DNA from: Bacteroidota bacterium
GTDB taxonomy: Bacteria > Bacteroidota > Ignavibacteria > Ignavibacteriales > Ignavibacteriaceae
Assembly: GCA_021796135.1 (NCBI GenBank)
Contig: JAJYOQ010000114.1
Location: forward strand, 1-10,481
DNA length: 10,481 bases
Direction: 5' to 3'
A program made the translations under genes and the position numbers. Every line of letters starts with the position of its first letter. Within the stretch, counting starts at the first letter, position 1. Below, in pieces: positions 1-7,140 of the stretch. The notes beneath the pieces were generated by a model. It saw only the letters and a list, made by a program, of their open reading frames with translations, was not told where the DNA came from and made no database searches.

Positions 1-234
1 TTGCCCTTGAGCATGACCTACAGAAACAGAAAGAATGCCGAATTTAAAATATTGTTCATCTTTTAATAAATGAACATGCTGCCATCGAAAAGTTGTATGA
101 TCAGAATTCTTTCCTTTGGATTCAAAACCTAAGCCAGAAAGGACATCCCAAACATCGGTTGGTGTAAGTTCTTGAGGCATCGGTCTTTGTTTTAGCCATT
201 TTTTGGCTGTTTCAACAGCCTTATCATTTGTCAA
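1..234 (-). CDS. HicA-like toxin, 5' part (runs off the left edge)
   Basis: The first 78 codons of a gene that continues beyond base 1. The start is taken as TTG at 234-232 because GGAG (complement of CTCC at 241-244) lies six bases upstream and a promoter lies just before it. The nearby ATG at 228-226 is out of frame, and the next in-frame ATG (codon 19) has no ribosome site. The translation has a short helix-forming start, then a segment LTPTDVWDVLSGLGF, a basic stretch ending in DHTTFRW, and a strand FGILSVSVGHAQGQ. This order (short helix, Gly-Phe, a His near a strand, a late V-x-V-x-H strand) resembles HicA double-stranded-RNA-binding-fold mRNA interferases, in which one His is catalytic. 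If so, the antitoxin hicB would lie just beyond base 1. The match is by pattern only; an unrelated small protein is possible. Confidence 0.45.
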   Translation of the reverse strand, partial: MTNDKAVETAKKWLKQRPMPQELTPTDVWDVLSGLGFESKGKNSDHTTFRWQHVHLLKDEQYFKFGILSVSVGHAQGQ

Positions 235-247
235 TTTTTACTCCGTT

Positions 248-276
248 ATGATACTACATATAGTATCAATTGTCAA
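248..276 (-). promoter_or_regulatory. Sigma70-type promoter for the HicA-like gene
   Basis: On the minus strand a perfect -35 TTGACA (276-271) is followed after exactly 17 bases by TATCAT (253-248), a 5-of-6 match to the -10 box. The -10 ends 13 bases before the proposed TTG start, so the leader would be very short. The gene therefore need not depend on readthrough from the restriction gene. Confidence 0.7.
249..268. promoter_or_regulatory. Palindromic operator inside the promoter
   Basis: Eight-base perfect arms, TGATACTA (249-256) and TAGTATCA (261-268), flank a four-base centre CATA. The palindrome fills most of the -35/-10 spacer and overlaps the -10 box, so a dimeric repressor bound here would block RNA polymerase. 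Autorepression by the toxin-antitoxin complex is the usual arrangement for toxin-antitoxin operons. The repressor itself is not in the window. Confidence 0.65.
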
Positions 277-346
277 GTATTATTTGCTATAAGGCACACA
301 TAAGTATTTAAAGTTATTTCGATAATATTAAAATAATTTACATGAT

Positions 347-3118
347 TTATAACTTTGTATTAATTTCACCGGGTTCTGTTACTACATCCCAAGACCATTT
401 GCCGAAGCTGCTGAAATCGTTTATTGCATGGATCCATTCATCAAGGAAGTCTCTTTTGACTTTGTCTTGTTCGGTGTCTTGGCCTTTTACTTCTATTATT
501 AAATATGTTCCGTCAATTAACTTTATTATAAAATCAGGACGGTATTTGTGAATGATGCCCTGGTACATGTATGGAATTTCGAAGCCTATGTGGTCGTTCT
601 TTACCCAGGCAGCAACATTTGGATTGCGGTCTAGTTGGAATGCTTCCGAAGCTTCCCATGTGCTATCATAAACGCAAAAGTTTATGTGAGATTTATTTGT
701 CCTTTCGCATGGCTTGCTTGTGTACCATTGGCGCATGTCTGCTGTTGAACGAATTGGTTTGTCGGGGTCAAAGACCGGCGTTAGTGATTGTGTGTTCTCA
801 TATCTGATTTGATGCTGAATGTGATTGACTATAGAAGTCATGTTCATGGCAAGTAATACTCTGCGCTTTAATTCTTCTTGAAAGAATAGCGGCGGATTGA
901 TTTTTATAATGTCTGAGTTTATAAATTTCTCTGTTATTCTAACAAGTTGAGATATTAAATATGATTTGTCACCTTTCCATTCATGCTGCATTTGATCGAA
1001 TAAATCACGAGCAGTCTCAAATATTATTTTTTGGTACCGATATTTCTCGCCAAGTTCTTCAATTTTTATTTCAGCAATTTTTGTTACATCAGGCTTGCCG
1101 TCGATAATTGGAGCAATCTCGGCAATGGTCGGGGTATCGTATGCATTAATTTCTAAAGTCTTAACTTTTGAAAAATCGATTTTTAATTCCGGGGTATATA
1201 TATGATCTATCCGTAAAACATTAGGCCATTGGATTTCATATTTCTCCTTTTCTTTAACCGGTTCAATTAGAGTTTTTGGTGTCGGCGGCGGAGGCGGCGG
1301 ACCATCCTGAGCTTCATGAGGAAGAAATGTAAAGGGCACACCAAATATATTAACATATTCAGCATCGAAAAATCCGGTGTCCTTATTTACTTCATAAGAG
1401 GTTCTTCTTAGACCACGACCTACAACCTGTTCGCAAAGAAGCTGGCTGCTAAAAGCGCGCAGACCCATTATATGTGTTACTGTCTTAGCATCCCATCCTT
1501 CAGACAACATACCGACACTTATTACATTTCTTATCTGTTCACCGGGTCTGCCAATTTGACCGACAGTATCGACGGTTAATCTTAGTAGTTTTGCCTGCTG
1601 GTCTTTAGTTAATTTTTTTACAGGCGTTTCTTCCTCATCATCTTCTTCAACAGCGGTAGTTTCCAAGTCTTCATCTTCATCCATGGCCTCTGCCATACCA
1701 AGAACTTTTGAATCGATGTGTAAAATCTTATCTGGTTCGCAAAGCTCATCTATCATTATTCTTTTGCGGTCGAAGGTAAATTTTAATCTTGCAGCGGTGT
1801 AAGTTGTGTTAGCAACAGTTATCATTACGGGCGGAACGGGATGACCGGACTTTTGCCAACTTTCATAAGTAGTAAGCCAATCCTTACCAAGGAGATAATA
1901 TGCTTGCGTAATTAAAGCAGGAAGTGCTTCGAACTCTTGAGCTTTTCTTGTAATATCATCTTTAACATGTTCGTAAATATGATAGAGTTTTGATTTATAA
2001 TCCGAAGCATTTGGAACTGAATCATCACGAACAACAACACGCGGAGTTTTAACAAGCCCGGATTCGATGGCATCATTTAATCCAAAATCACTTACTATCC
2101 AGCCGAACAATGCTTCTTCGGTTGTTTTCTTGCCGGTAGGCGCGAACGGAGTCGCGGAAAAATCATAACAGCATAAAATATTTCTTGTACGATTTATTCT
2201 ATCAAGTCCGCCTATCCATTTGGTTGCTTCTTCAATTTCTTCTTTAGCAACACCTTTAGTTTTGGATTCCGCAGCAAAGCGCCAGGCATGGTGGGCTTCA
2301 TCATTTATTACCACAATATTTTTTGAACCGGACATTTCTTCGAGAACTTCGCGTGTATAAGCTTCATCGCTTTTAGCGCCGCGTTTATCAACGGATTTCT
2401 TTTTCAAAATTCTTGTTTCATCTTCCCAATTAAGCTTGTGCCAATTCTTAATTATTATTTTGCCTTGGCGAAGCTTTTCTGTTAGACCGGCAGGAATAAT
2501 ATTGAATTCATCATAATAGTTTTTAGGATCGGAAGGGATAAGTACTTGAAGACGGCTTTTAACGGTAAGACCGGGAGCGACAATAAAAATGTTTTTTGAA
2601 AAGCGCTGGTCTTGAGGATAAGTTACTTTGTTAAGAATATGCCAAGAGATAACCATTGCCATAACAATTGTTTTACCGGAACCGGTTGCCATTTTAGAGC
2701 AGAAGCGTAAAAACTCTCCGCCGTCAGAAGGAATATCTATTCCTACTTTTTCAGTTTCCGGAGCTTCGGTTAACCAGATTAAAGTTTCAATTGCTTCAAG
2801 CTGACAGAAGAATAATTTTTTATCCGGGCGTAATTCTTTATCGTTCCAATGATCTAACAATCTTTTAGTTATACCGGAAACACCGGGATAGTTTTCTTCT
2901 CTCCATTTTTTAATGCGCGGGCGAATAAGATTTACTAAAGGGATTTCAATAAAGATACCGGGATCGTCAAATGAGCGGGAAGATTCGGAAGCGATAATGT
3001 AGCCGGCTGGGCGGCGACCTTCTTTTTTTTCGAAGGAACGTGTTTCACGATCATAAGACCAGAACTTTTTTGGTTCATCATATGGAGAGTTGATTATTAG
3101 CTGGCTTATCTTATTCAA
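347..3118 (-). CDS. Type III-like restriction helicase-endonuclease (923 aa)
   Basis: Likely the DNA-translocating and cleaving subunit of a restriction system resembling type III Res proteins (BPTD_3080-like family). Visible helicase motifs are Walker A ATGSGKT (144-150), DEAH (273-276), SATPF (321-325) and motif VI QVVGRGLRR (564-572). A C-terminal PD-(D/E)XK nuclease site follows, with PDF (Asp862) and EVK (Glu876, Lys878). An acidic linker (about 480-497) and a run of prolines (607-612) separate the motor halves and the C-terminal region. The start is TTG at 3118-3116. It is supported by colinear copies at 5302 and 7364 that have ATG at the same place, and it overlaps the TGA of the preceding PIN gene. 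I see no Shine-Dalgarno there, so translational coupling is likely. The partner methyltransferase is not in the window. The nearest next in-frame Met is just before Walker A, so the N-terminal region depends on this TTG. Confidence 0.88.
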   Translation of the reverse strand: MNKISQLIINSPYDEPKKFWSYDRETRSFEKKEGRRPAGYIIASESSRSFDDPGIFIEIPLVNLIRPRIKKWREENYPGVSGITKRLLDHWNDKELRPDKKLFFCQLEAIETLIWLTEAPETEKVGIDIPSDGGEFLRFCSKMATGSGKTIVMAMVISWHILNKVTYPQDQRFSKNIFIVAPGLTVKSRLQVLIPSDPKNYYDEFNIIPAGLTEKLRQGKIIIKNWHKLNWEDETRILKKKSVDKRGAKSDEAYTREVLEEMSGSKNIVVINDEAHHAWRFAAESKTKGVAKEEIEEATKWIGGLDRINRTRNILCCYDFSATPFAPTGKKTTEEALFGWIVSDFGLNDAIESGLVKTPRVVVRDDSVPNASDYKSKLYHIYEHVKDDITRKAQEFEALPALITQAYYLLGKDWLTTYESWQKSGHPVPPVMITVANTTYTAARLKFTFDRKRIMIDELCEPDKILHIDSKVLGMAEAMDEDEDLETTAVEEDDEEETPVKKLTKDQQAKLLRLTVDTVGQIGRPGEQIRNVISVGMLSEGWDAKTVTHIMGLRAFSSQLLCEQVVGRGLRRTSYEVNKDTGFFDAEYVNIFGVPFTFLPHEAQDGPPPPPPTPKTLIEPVKEKEKYEIQWPNVLRIDHIYTPELKIDFSKVKTLEINAYDTPTIAEIAPIIDGKPDVTKIAEIKIEELGEKYRYQKIIFETARDLFDQMQHEWKGDKSYLISQLVRITEKFINSDIIKINPPLFFQEELKRRVLLAMNMTSIVNHIQHQIRYENTQSLTPVFDPDKPIRSTADMRQWYTSKPCERTNKSHINFCVYDSTWEASEAFQLDRNPNVAAWVKNDHIGFEIPYMYQGIIHKYRPDFIIKLIDGTYLIIEVKGQDTEQDKVKRDFLDEWIHAINDFSSFGKWSWDVVTEPGEINTKL
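2819..3118 (-). repeat. Res 5' repeat, copy A (inside the intact gene)
   Basis: The first 300 bases of the intact restriction gene align without gaps to 5003-5302 at an offset of 2184 bases. Hand-counted mismatches per 60-base block, from 2821 towards the start codon, are 0, 1, 4, 10 and 18 (the last block has 58 bases). Similarity ends abruptly at 2819, where the other copy runs into unrelated sequence. Confidence 0.93.
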
Positions 3119-3684
3119 TTTGTTTTGGGAGGATTTAAAAGTTTTGGATTTGCAGTCAATACTTCAATAGCTTTAATTGCATGGAGAAAGTCCCTATCAT
3201 CTGTAACAATCTTAAAACTTGAGATTGATGAAAGCTCTTCCGAACATAAATCATTGAAGTCAGAATTTTCTATTCGATTTAATATATCCTTAAGATTATA
3301 ACCTGAAAAATTATCATCAGCTTGTTTTGTTATTTGGGAAATTTGTTGATTTATAGTTGCACGTATTGTTTTTATTGTATTGCTATATTCTGCAGACGGA
3401 CGGTAATCTTTTTTGAACTCTGCGAATTGTCCGGGATTTATATTTTTCTTGATATTGAAATCTAGCCGGATATATCTATTGATAAATTCCGATAATATCA
3501 ATGAAGATATATAAATGGTTGAATTAGCCTTAATAACTTTAACTAAAAAATTTTCGTAATTCTTTATTGCAGCCGAATTGTAACTACCAAGCGGGCAATA
3601 CAAGTAGAGCCAAATGTTAGCATCAAATAAAAATTTATCCGTGTGGACAGGTGAATAATTGTTAATATTAATTATCTTCGTCAT
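3115..3684 (-). CDS. PIN-domain ribonuclease (189 aa)
   Basis: Probably a Mg-dependent RNase of the PIN superfamily, the fold of VapC toxins. The acidic signature is complete: Asp21 in FLFDANIWLYLY, Glu66 in SSLILSEFINRY, Asp142/Asp145 in SDFNDL, and the VTDDRDF end motif (Asp162, Asp163, Asp165). At 189 residues it is longer than typical VapC (about 130-140), with an extra helical stretch around 72-140. The ATG at 3684 has GGGAG about ten bases upstream and overlaps the 3' end of the STAS-like gene by 17 bases. Its TGA overlaps the TTG start of the restriction gene. No VapB-like antitoxin is adjacent; the two upstream STAS/ATPase genes occupy that place, so control by them is my inference. 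Confidence 0.82.
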   Translation of the reverse strand: MTKIININNYSPVHTDKFLFDANIWLYLYCPLGSYNSAAIKNYENFLVKVIKANSTIYISSLILSEFINRYIRLDFNIKKNINPGQFAEFKKDYRPSAEYSNTIKTIRATINQQISQITKQADDNFSGYNLKDILNRIENSDFNDLCSEELSSISSFKIVTDDRDFLHAIKAIEVLTANPKLLNPPKTN

Positions 3685-4027
3685 TTTTTAAAGTCTCCCT
3701 TATTCCTTTTTCTACTTTTTCCTTTTCCGCAAAATATTCCTTCGCCCGCTCAATAACTTTCTTTAGTAACAACAAATCATCATCATTAAGATTTTCTATT
3801 GAGAGATGCTCTTTGATAAAATCACTTTCATAATATCCATACAACCTTCCTATAGAAGAGTTTAAGAATGTTGAAGTAATCAATTCAATATTATTAAAAT
3901 CCAATACTACAGTATTCTTGCTTTGCAGGATTTTATTTATACGGTCATAAAGTTTATTTCCATCATCAGTTGCAACAGCAGCATGACTGGAAATGAGTTC
4001 AAAAATATTTACTTTAATTTCATTCAT
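3668..4027 (-). CDS. STAS-like (DUF4325) protein (119 aa)
   Basis: The core matches the DUF4325 STAS-like pattern: VVLDFNNIELITSTFLNSSI (40-59), meaning a strand with Asp, then a helix start where anti-anti-sigma factors such as SpoIIAA carry their phosphorylated Ser. Here Thr51, Ser52 and Thr53 sit at or near that place, so a phosphoswitch is possible but unproven. A charged, helical C-terminal tail (about 85-119) follows. The ATG at 4027 is preceded five bases upstream by AAAGGA (4038-4033), which overlaps the stop of the ATPase gene; the intergenic gap is 9 bases. The 17-base overlap with the PIN gene suggests all three are made together. Confidence 0.8.
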   Translation of the reverse strand: MNEIKVNIFELISSHAAVATDDGNKLYDRINKILQSKNTVVLDFNNIELITSTFLNSSIGRLYGYYESDFIKEHLSIENLNDDDLLLLKKVIERAKEYFAEKEKVEKGIRETLKNDEDN

Positions 4028-4036
4028 TTTTATCCT

Positions 4037-4915
4037 TTAAAAAATATCTTCAAGTTTTAATTCGCTTTTTAAACAATACGAACTTTTGTCGTTAAGATTA
4101 AACTCTAAATTAACAATTGTACCATCAAATTCATTGTCAAAGCTCATTTGATTTATTTCATTCCCCAACTGATGCCAATATCCATCGCTTGATACTATTT
4201 GAATCTTACCATTATTCAATTTTAAGAAATCTCTAATAAGACTTAAGCCAAGTCCACCGGGAGTATCGCCAATCTTTGTAGTGTGTTTTTCTTGGACAGC
4301 CCAATCAATTGTATCGCTACCGCTTAACATTTGTTTTAAGTATTCATTTACATTTGTTTTTATTGTTCTGCCAAGATCAACAATAGTAAAATCTAATTTG
4401 CTTTTTGCCGGATAATATTGACCACAACTAAAAATATCACCAGATTTACCATGAATTACTGCGTTATTGAAAATTTCGAATATGCTCTCATTAATTTTTT
4501 TCCTTAATCCTATGCTCATTTGAGGCAAAACAGTTTTAGATAAAAGCTCATTATCTAAATAATATTTAAAAACCTTTTCTTCATTTGGCTTAAATTTTTT
4601 GTATTTAATTGTTGTCTGATAATAATCCTCAATTTTGTACCCCCCAAAGTTACTTAAAAAATGATTTTTACTGAATATTTTTTCCAATTTATCTTTGAGA
4701 TTAATAATTTTTATGGTATTCAGGCTTTCATCCAGTCTGCTTAGTATCGCCCCTAAAACAGCAAGTAAATTTGCCTCAAACCATTCTGTATTTGAAAAAT
4801 CAATTAAAATAGTATCAATAAAAGCATCTTTTGTGTCGTTGTAAAAATTGTTTAAGATTTTGAAACCTTCATAAGTACTTTTGACTCGAACAGGCATGTC
4901 AATTTTATGCGTCAT
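4037..4915 (-). CDS. GHKL ATPase with N-terminal STAS-like region (292 aa)
   Basis: The C-terminal half is a histidine-kinase-type ATP-binding fold: N-box NESIFEIFNNAVIHG (142-156, with Glu147 and Asn151), G1 box VDLGRTIK (Asp180-x-Gly182), G2 box GGLGL (220-224), and a final strand near DGTIVNLEF (264-272). The N-terminal part (about 30-60) contains ILIDFSNTEWFEANLLAVLG, which looks like a STAS strand-helix unit but has Glu-Ala-Asn where a phosphorylatable Ser would be. No phosphoacceptor His domain, receiver or membrane segment is seen, so this resembles an anti-sigma-type Ser/Thr kinase (RsbW/SpoIIAB class) or a simple ATPase rather than a sensor kinase. It is the first gene of the three-gene module with the STAS-like and PIN genes. 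The upstream 84 bases (4916-4999) are very AT-rich, and I cannot pick out a convincing promoter there. Confidence 0.78.
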   Translation of the reverse strand: MTHKIDMPVRVKSTYEGFKILNNFYNDTKDAFIDTILIDFSNTEWFEANLLAVLGAILSRLDESLNTIKIINLKDKLEKIFSKNHFLSNFGGYKIEDYYQTTIKYKKFKPNEEKVFKYYLDNELLSKTVLPQMSIGLRKKINESIFEIFNNAVIHGKSGDIFSCGQYYPAKSKLDFTIVDLGRTIKTNVNEYLKQMLSGSDTIDWAVQEKHTTKIGDTPGGLGLSLIRDFLKLNNGKIQIVSSDGYWHQLGNEINQMSFDNEFDGTIVNLEFNLNDKSSYCLKSELKLEDIF

Positions 4916-4999
4916 AATAATGTACTCTATTAATTTTTCATAATATAATAAAACATAACCATTAAAATATAAATGAAATATATAAAACTCATCTCACAA

Positions 5000-5302
5000 T
5001 TATTTATCCGGGCGTAATTCTTTATCGTTCCAATGATCTAACAATCTTTTAGTTATACCGGAAACACCGGGATAGTTTTCTTCTCTCCATTTTTTAATGC
5101 GCGGACGAATAAGATTTACTAAAGGGATTTCAATAAAGATACCAGGGTCGTCAAAGGAGCGGGAAGATTCGGAAGCGATAATATAGCCGGCTGAGCGACG
5201 ACCTTCTTTTAATTCAAATGAACGAGTTTCACGGTTGTAAGACCAATAATGAGTTGGTTCCTGGTAAGGAGAATTGATTATTAGTTTGTCGATTTTATTC
5301 AT
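5000..5302 (-). pseudogene. Truncated restriction-gene 5' fragment (res'b, 100 codons)
   Basis: An open frame from ATG 5302 to TAA 5000 encodes the first 100 residues of the same protein as the intact restriction gene and stops at the point where that gene continues into its helicase Q-region. Residues 38-100 are identical to the intact copy; nine differences fall within residues 1-37 (for example S5D, Q6K, F19Y, P37S). It lacks all helicase and nuclease motifs. It starts 17 bases after the DUF4276 stop and has no clear ribosome site. Most likely it is a scar left when the ATPase/STAS/PIN module was inserted; a retained role as a small protein cannot be excluded because the frame is intact. 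Confidence 0.9.
5003..5302 (-). repeat. Res 5' repeat, copy B
   Basis: Direct repeat of 2819-3118 in the same orientation and without gaps. Recombination between the two copies would delete the ATPase/STAS/PIN module (about 2.2 kb) and leave one intact restriction gene directly after the DUF4276 gene. Confidence 0.93.
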
Positions 5303-5319
5303 TTGTAAAAATCATTTAA

Positions 5320-5979
5320 TTAACCCTCAAGCTTTGTAATCCACGAATTAAAATGACTGCATTTAGTCCTCAAGGTTTCAATATTAACCTGCGCAAGTAT
5401 CAATTGACTATGAAAAGTCTTTTCATAATCCGGGAAAATACTTTTAAGTCTTTTAGATGGTGCAGTATTCGGATTCTCGTTAATTTCTTCGGGTGAATTA
5501 AAAGACTTATTTATGGATGTTACTTGGCGTAATTTTCCCGGTACATTTATAAAAGCGCCTGGAATTCTATCTTCGCTTGCGAAAATTAATGCCTCAAATT
5601 CGTGAAGCTGGATATATGGCAAAAATTTAGGGTGTCTTATATCTGCACTAAATTGATTTTCCATAAATTCTACACGGTGATAGCAATTGCCGTCAGGGCG
5701 GTTATTATAACCGGGGAAATCACTAGGCAAAGCATAATAATCAATCATAGTTGTTATAATATCAGCCGATGTATCATTCAATAACGGTAAAATATCTCTT
5801 TTTACTTGATTATAAGAATTAACTCCACCTTTATGATCAGGACCTCTAATTTCTCTTTTAGTTTTTATAACAGTAGGTGTTAGAAAAATGTTTTTTGAAT
5901 GAAAGAAAGGATCTAATACCCTTTTAACAAATCCTTCTTCTGTTTGTCCTTCAACAAGTACAAGAACATTTTTCGGCAT
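5320..5979 (-). CDS. DUF4276 TOPRIM-like protein (219 aa)
   Basis: The start VLVLVEGQTEEGFVKRVL (about 5-22) is the hallmark of DUF4276 and resembles the TOPRIM glutamate strand (Glu10). Further conserved acidic points are TTMIDYYALPSDFPG (Asp80, Asp87) and QLHEFEALIF (Glu127, Glu129). By analogy with TOPRIM nucleases of OLD-type and PARIS-type defence systems it may cleave nucleic acid (DNA or tRNA), but DUF4276 itself lacks a function I can name. Its ATG (5979-5977) directly abuts the TAA of the ATPase gene (5982-5980) with GGGGA nine bases upstream inside that gene, so the two are translationally coupled and probably act as a pair. Confidence 0.85.
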   Translation of the reverse strand: MPKNVLVLVEGQTEEGFVKRVLDPFFHSKNIFLTPTVIKTKREIRGPDHKGGVNSYNQVKRDILPLLNDTSADIITTMIDYYALPSDFPGYNNRPDGNCYHRVEFMENQFSADIRHPKFLPYIQLHEFEALIFASEDRIPGAFINVPGKLRQVTSINKSFNSPEEINENPNTAPSKRLKSIFPDYEKTFHSQLILAQVNIETLRTKCSHFNSWITKLEG

Positions 5980-7074
5980 TTATGGTCTTCCCCCAAGAAC
6001 ATTCTTTTCCCATAATTCACCGATTGCATATTCATTCAACCATTCTGTTAATGAATTCTTATCAAGATGTTTGAAAATTGATTCTCCGTCATTCCTATCT
6101 ACGACAATAATGTCTTCCGGTTCAAAATGATTAAGAAAAGTTACAGATTGGGTAGAGCAAATAACCTGTTTATCATTTGCCGTTACTGATTTAATTAATG
6201 AAGTGAGCAATTCTATTGCTGCTGGGTGAAGCCCCAATTCCGGTTCATCAATTATAATTGTATCAGGTAGATTTGGCTGCAATAAAAGAGTTATCAAACA
6301 AATCATTCTTAAAGTTCCGTCAGAAAGATGATTTGCATTAAAATATTCATCAGAACCAACGTGTTTCCATTCAAGGCGAATTTTTTCTTTATTTAAGGCT
6401 AAAGGCTCAAGCTGAAACTTTTCAAAGAAAGGGGCTATTAACTTTATGGTATTCTCAATTCTTAAGAAATATGGGTTGAATCGTTTTTGAAGAAGGTATA
6501 GGAAAGCTGCAAGGTTTGAAGCATCGCTTTTAATGGTTCTATTATCATCAATTTCATTTTCTACTTTAACCTTTGCAGAAGAGCTTGTATCGTTAAAATG
6601 ATAGCATTTGATTCTACCAATCGAATAAATCATTTGTACTACACTGTTGATATAACTTTTAGTTTTTAATAGCTCGGTTAAATTAGCTTCCATATTACCA
6701 TTGGCAATATTTAATCCATCCGGCTCACCTTGGATTCGCTCTATGTATTTGACTATTTCTTTATTAAAAAAAAGTTTATTGTCAACAGTACTCGCTAATT
6801 CAAATTCATACCGTGCACGTTCTTCAAAAGATATATTACCGGATAAAGATTCAGAATGCTTCCTGCCAAAGTATAAAAGATTATCTGCACCTCCATTTGT
6901 TGTAACATAGTTTTGTAAATTTTGGGAGACGATGTTGTTTAGAAGATTAAAGAATTGAATAAAATTAGATTTACCAGCGCCATTTGAACCGATAAGAACA
7001 TTGATCTTATTTAAGTGTAAATCAAGTTCTCTAATCGATTTAAAATTTCTTATACTTATCTGGTTAACTTTCAT
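5980..7074 (-). CDS. RecF/OLD-like AAA ATPase (364 aa)
   Basis: An ABC/SMC-type ATPase of the AAA_21 kind. The N-terminus ISIRNFKSIRELDLHL leads to Walker A GSNGAGKS (29-36), a long middle region (about 40-245), signature LSDGT (250-254), Walker B IIIDEPELGLHP (273-284), and an STQS segment (307-310) like the H-loop region. There is no fused nuclease domain; the DUF4276 gene that follows without a gap probably supplies it. Such split ATPase plus TOPRIM pairs are known among abortive-infection systems (OLD/Gabija-type fusions, PARIS AriA/AriB), where the ATPase senses infection and releases the nuclease. Whether this pair works that way is inference. I see no strong Shine-Dalgarno before ATG 7074; a TATCTTTG element lies 25-32 bases upstream. 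Confidence 0.87.
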   Translation of the reverse strand: MKVNQISIRNFKSIRELDLHLNKINVLIGSNGAGKSNFIQFFNLLNNIVSQNLQNYVTTNGGADNLLYFGRKHSESLSGNISFEERARYEFELASTVDNKLFFNKEIVKYIERIQGEPDGLNIANGNMEANLTELLKTKSYINSVVQMIYSIGRIKCYHFNDTSSSAKVKVENEIDDNRTIKSDASNLAAFLYLLQKRFNPYFLRIENTIKLIAPFFEKFQLEPLALNKEKIRLEWKHVGSDEYFNANHLSDGTLRMICLITLLLQPNLPDTIIIDEPELGLHPAAIELLTSLIKSVTANDKQVICSTQSVTFLNHFEPEDIIVVDRNDGESIFKHLDKNSLTEWLNEYAIGELWEKNVLGGRP

Positions 7075-7098
7075 TTTTCAATCTTTATATTTGTTATG

Positions 7099-7106
7099 CA
7101 AAGATA
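7099..7106 (-). promoter_or_regulatory. Possible Bacteroidota-type -7 element
   Basis: TATCTTTG on the minus strand fits the TAnnTTTG -7 consensus of Bacteroidota housekeeping sigma factors and sits 25-32 bases before the AAA ATPase start, in the only non-coding stretch upstream of that gene. No good -33 TTTG is visible at the expected distance, so the call is weak. Confidence 0.35.
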
Positions 7107-7140
7107 ATCTTTTTTATAAAGTTTTGCTTTAATTTAAATT

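Noticed and set aside
235..346. Rho-independent terminator after the restriction gene
   Set aside because: Only weak AT-only pairings are visible before the HicA-like promoter; no GC stem followed by a T-run on the minus strand.
342..807. Plus-strand open frames (342-551, 571-807) opposite the end of the restriction gene
   Set aside because: They lie opposite the conserved PD-(D/E)XK region on the other strand, have no recognisable motif or ribosome site, and are shadows of that gene.
1621..1700. The acidic repeat-like stretch in the restriction gene as an insertion or expansion repeat
   Set aside because: It is an ordinary Asp/Glu-rich linker with varied codons, not a nucleotide tandem repeat.
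4916..4999. Attachment site or inverted repeats at the module junction
   Set aside because: I looked for terminal repeats between this AT-rich 84 bases and the 3118 and 7364 junctions; apart from the res homology itself nothing convincing is shared.
2819..5302. The res duplication as an assembly error
   Set aside because: The copies differ at 33 of 298 compared bases with a patterned distribution, and a third, more diverged relic exists; collapse or misjoining of identical reads would not give this. Long-read confirmation would still be useful.
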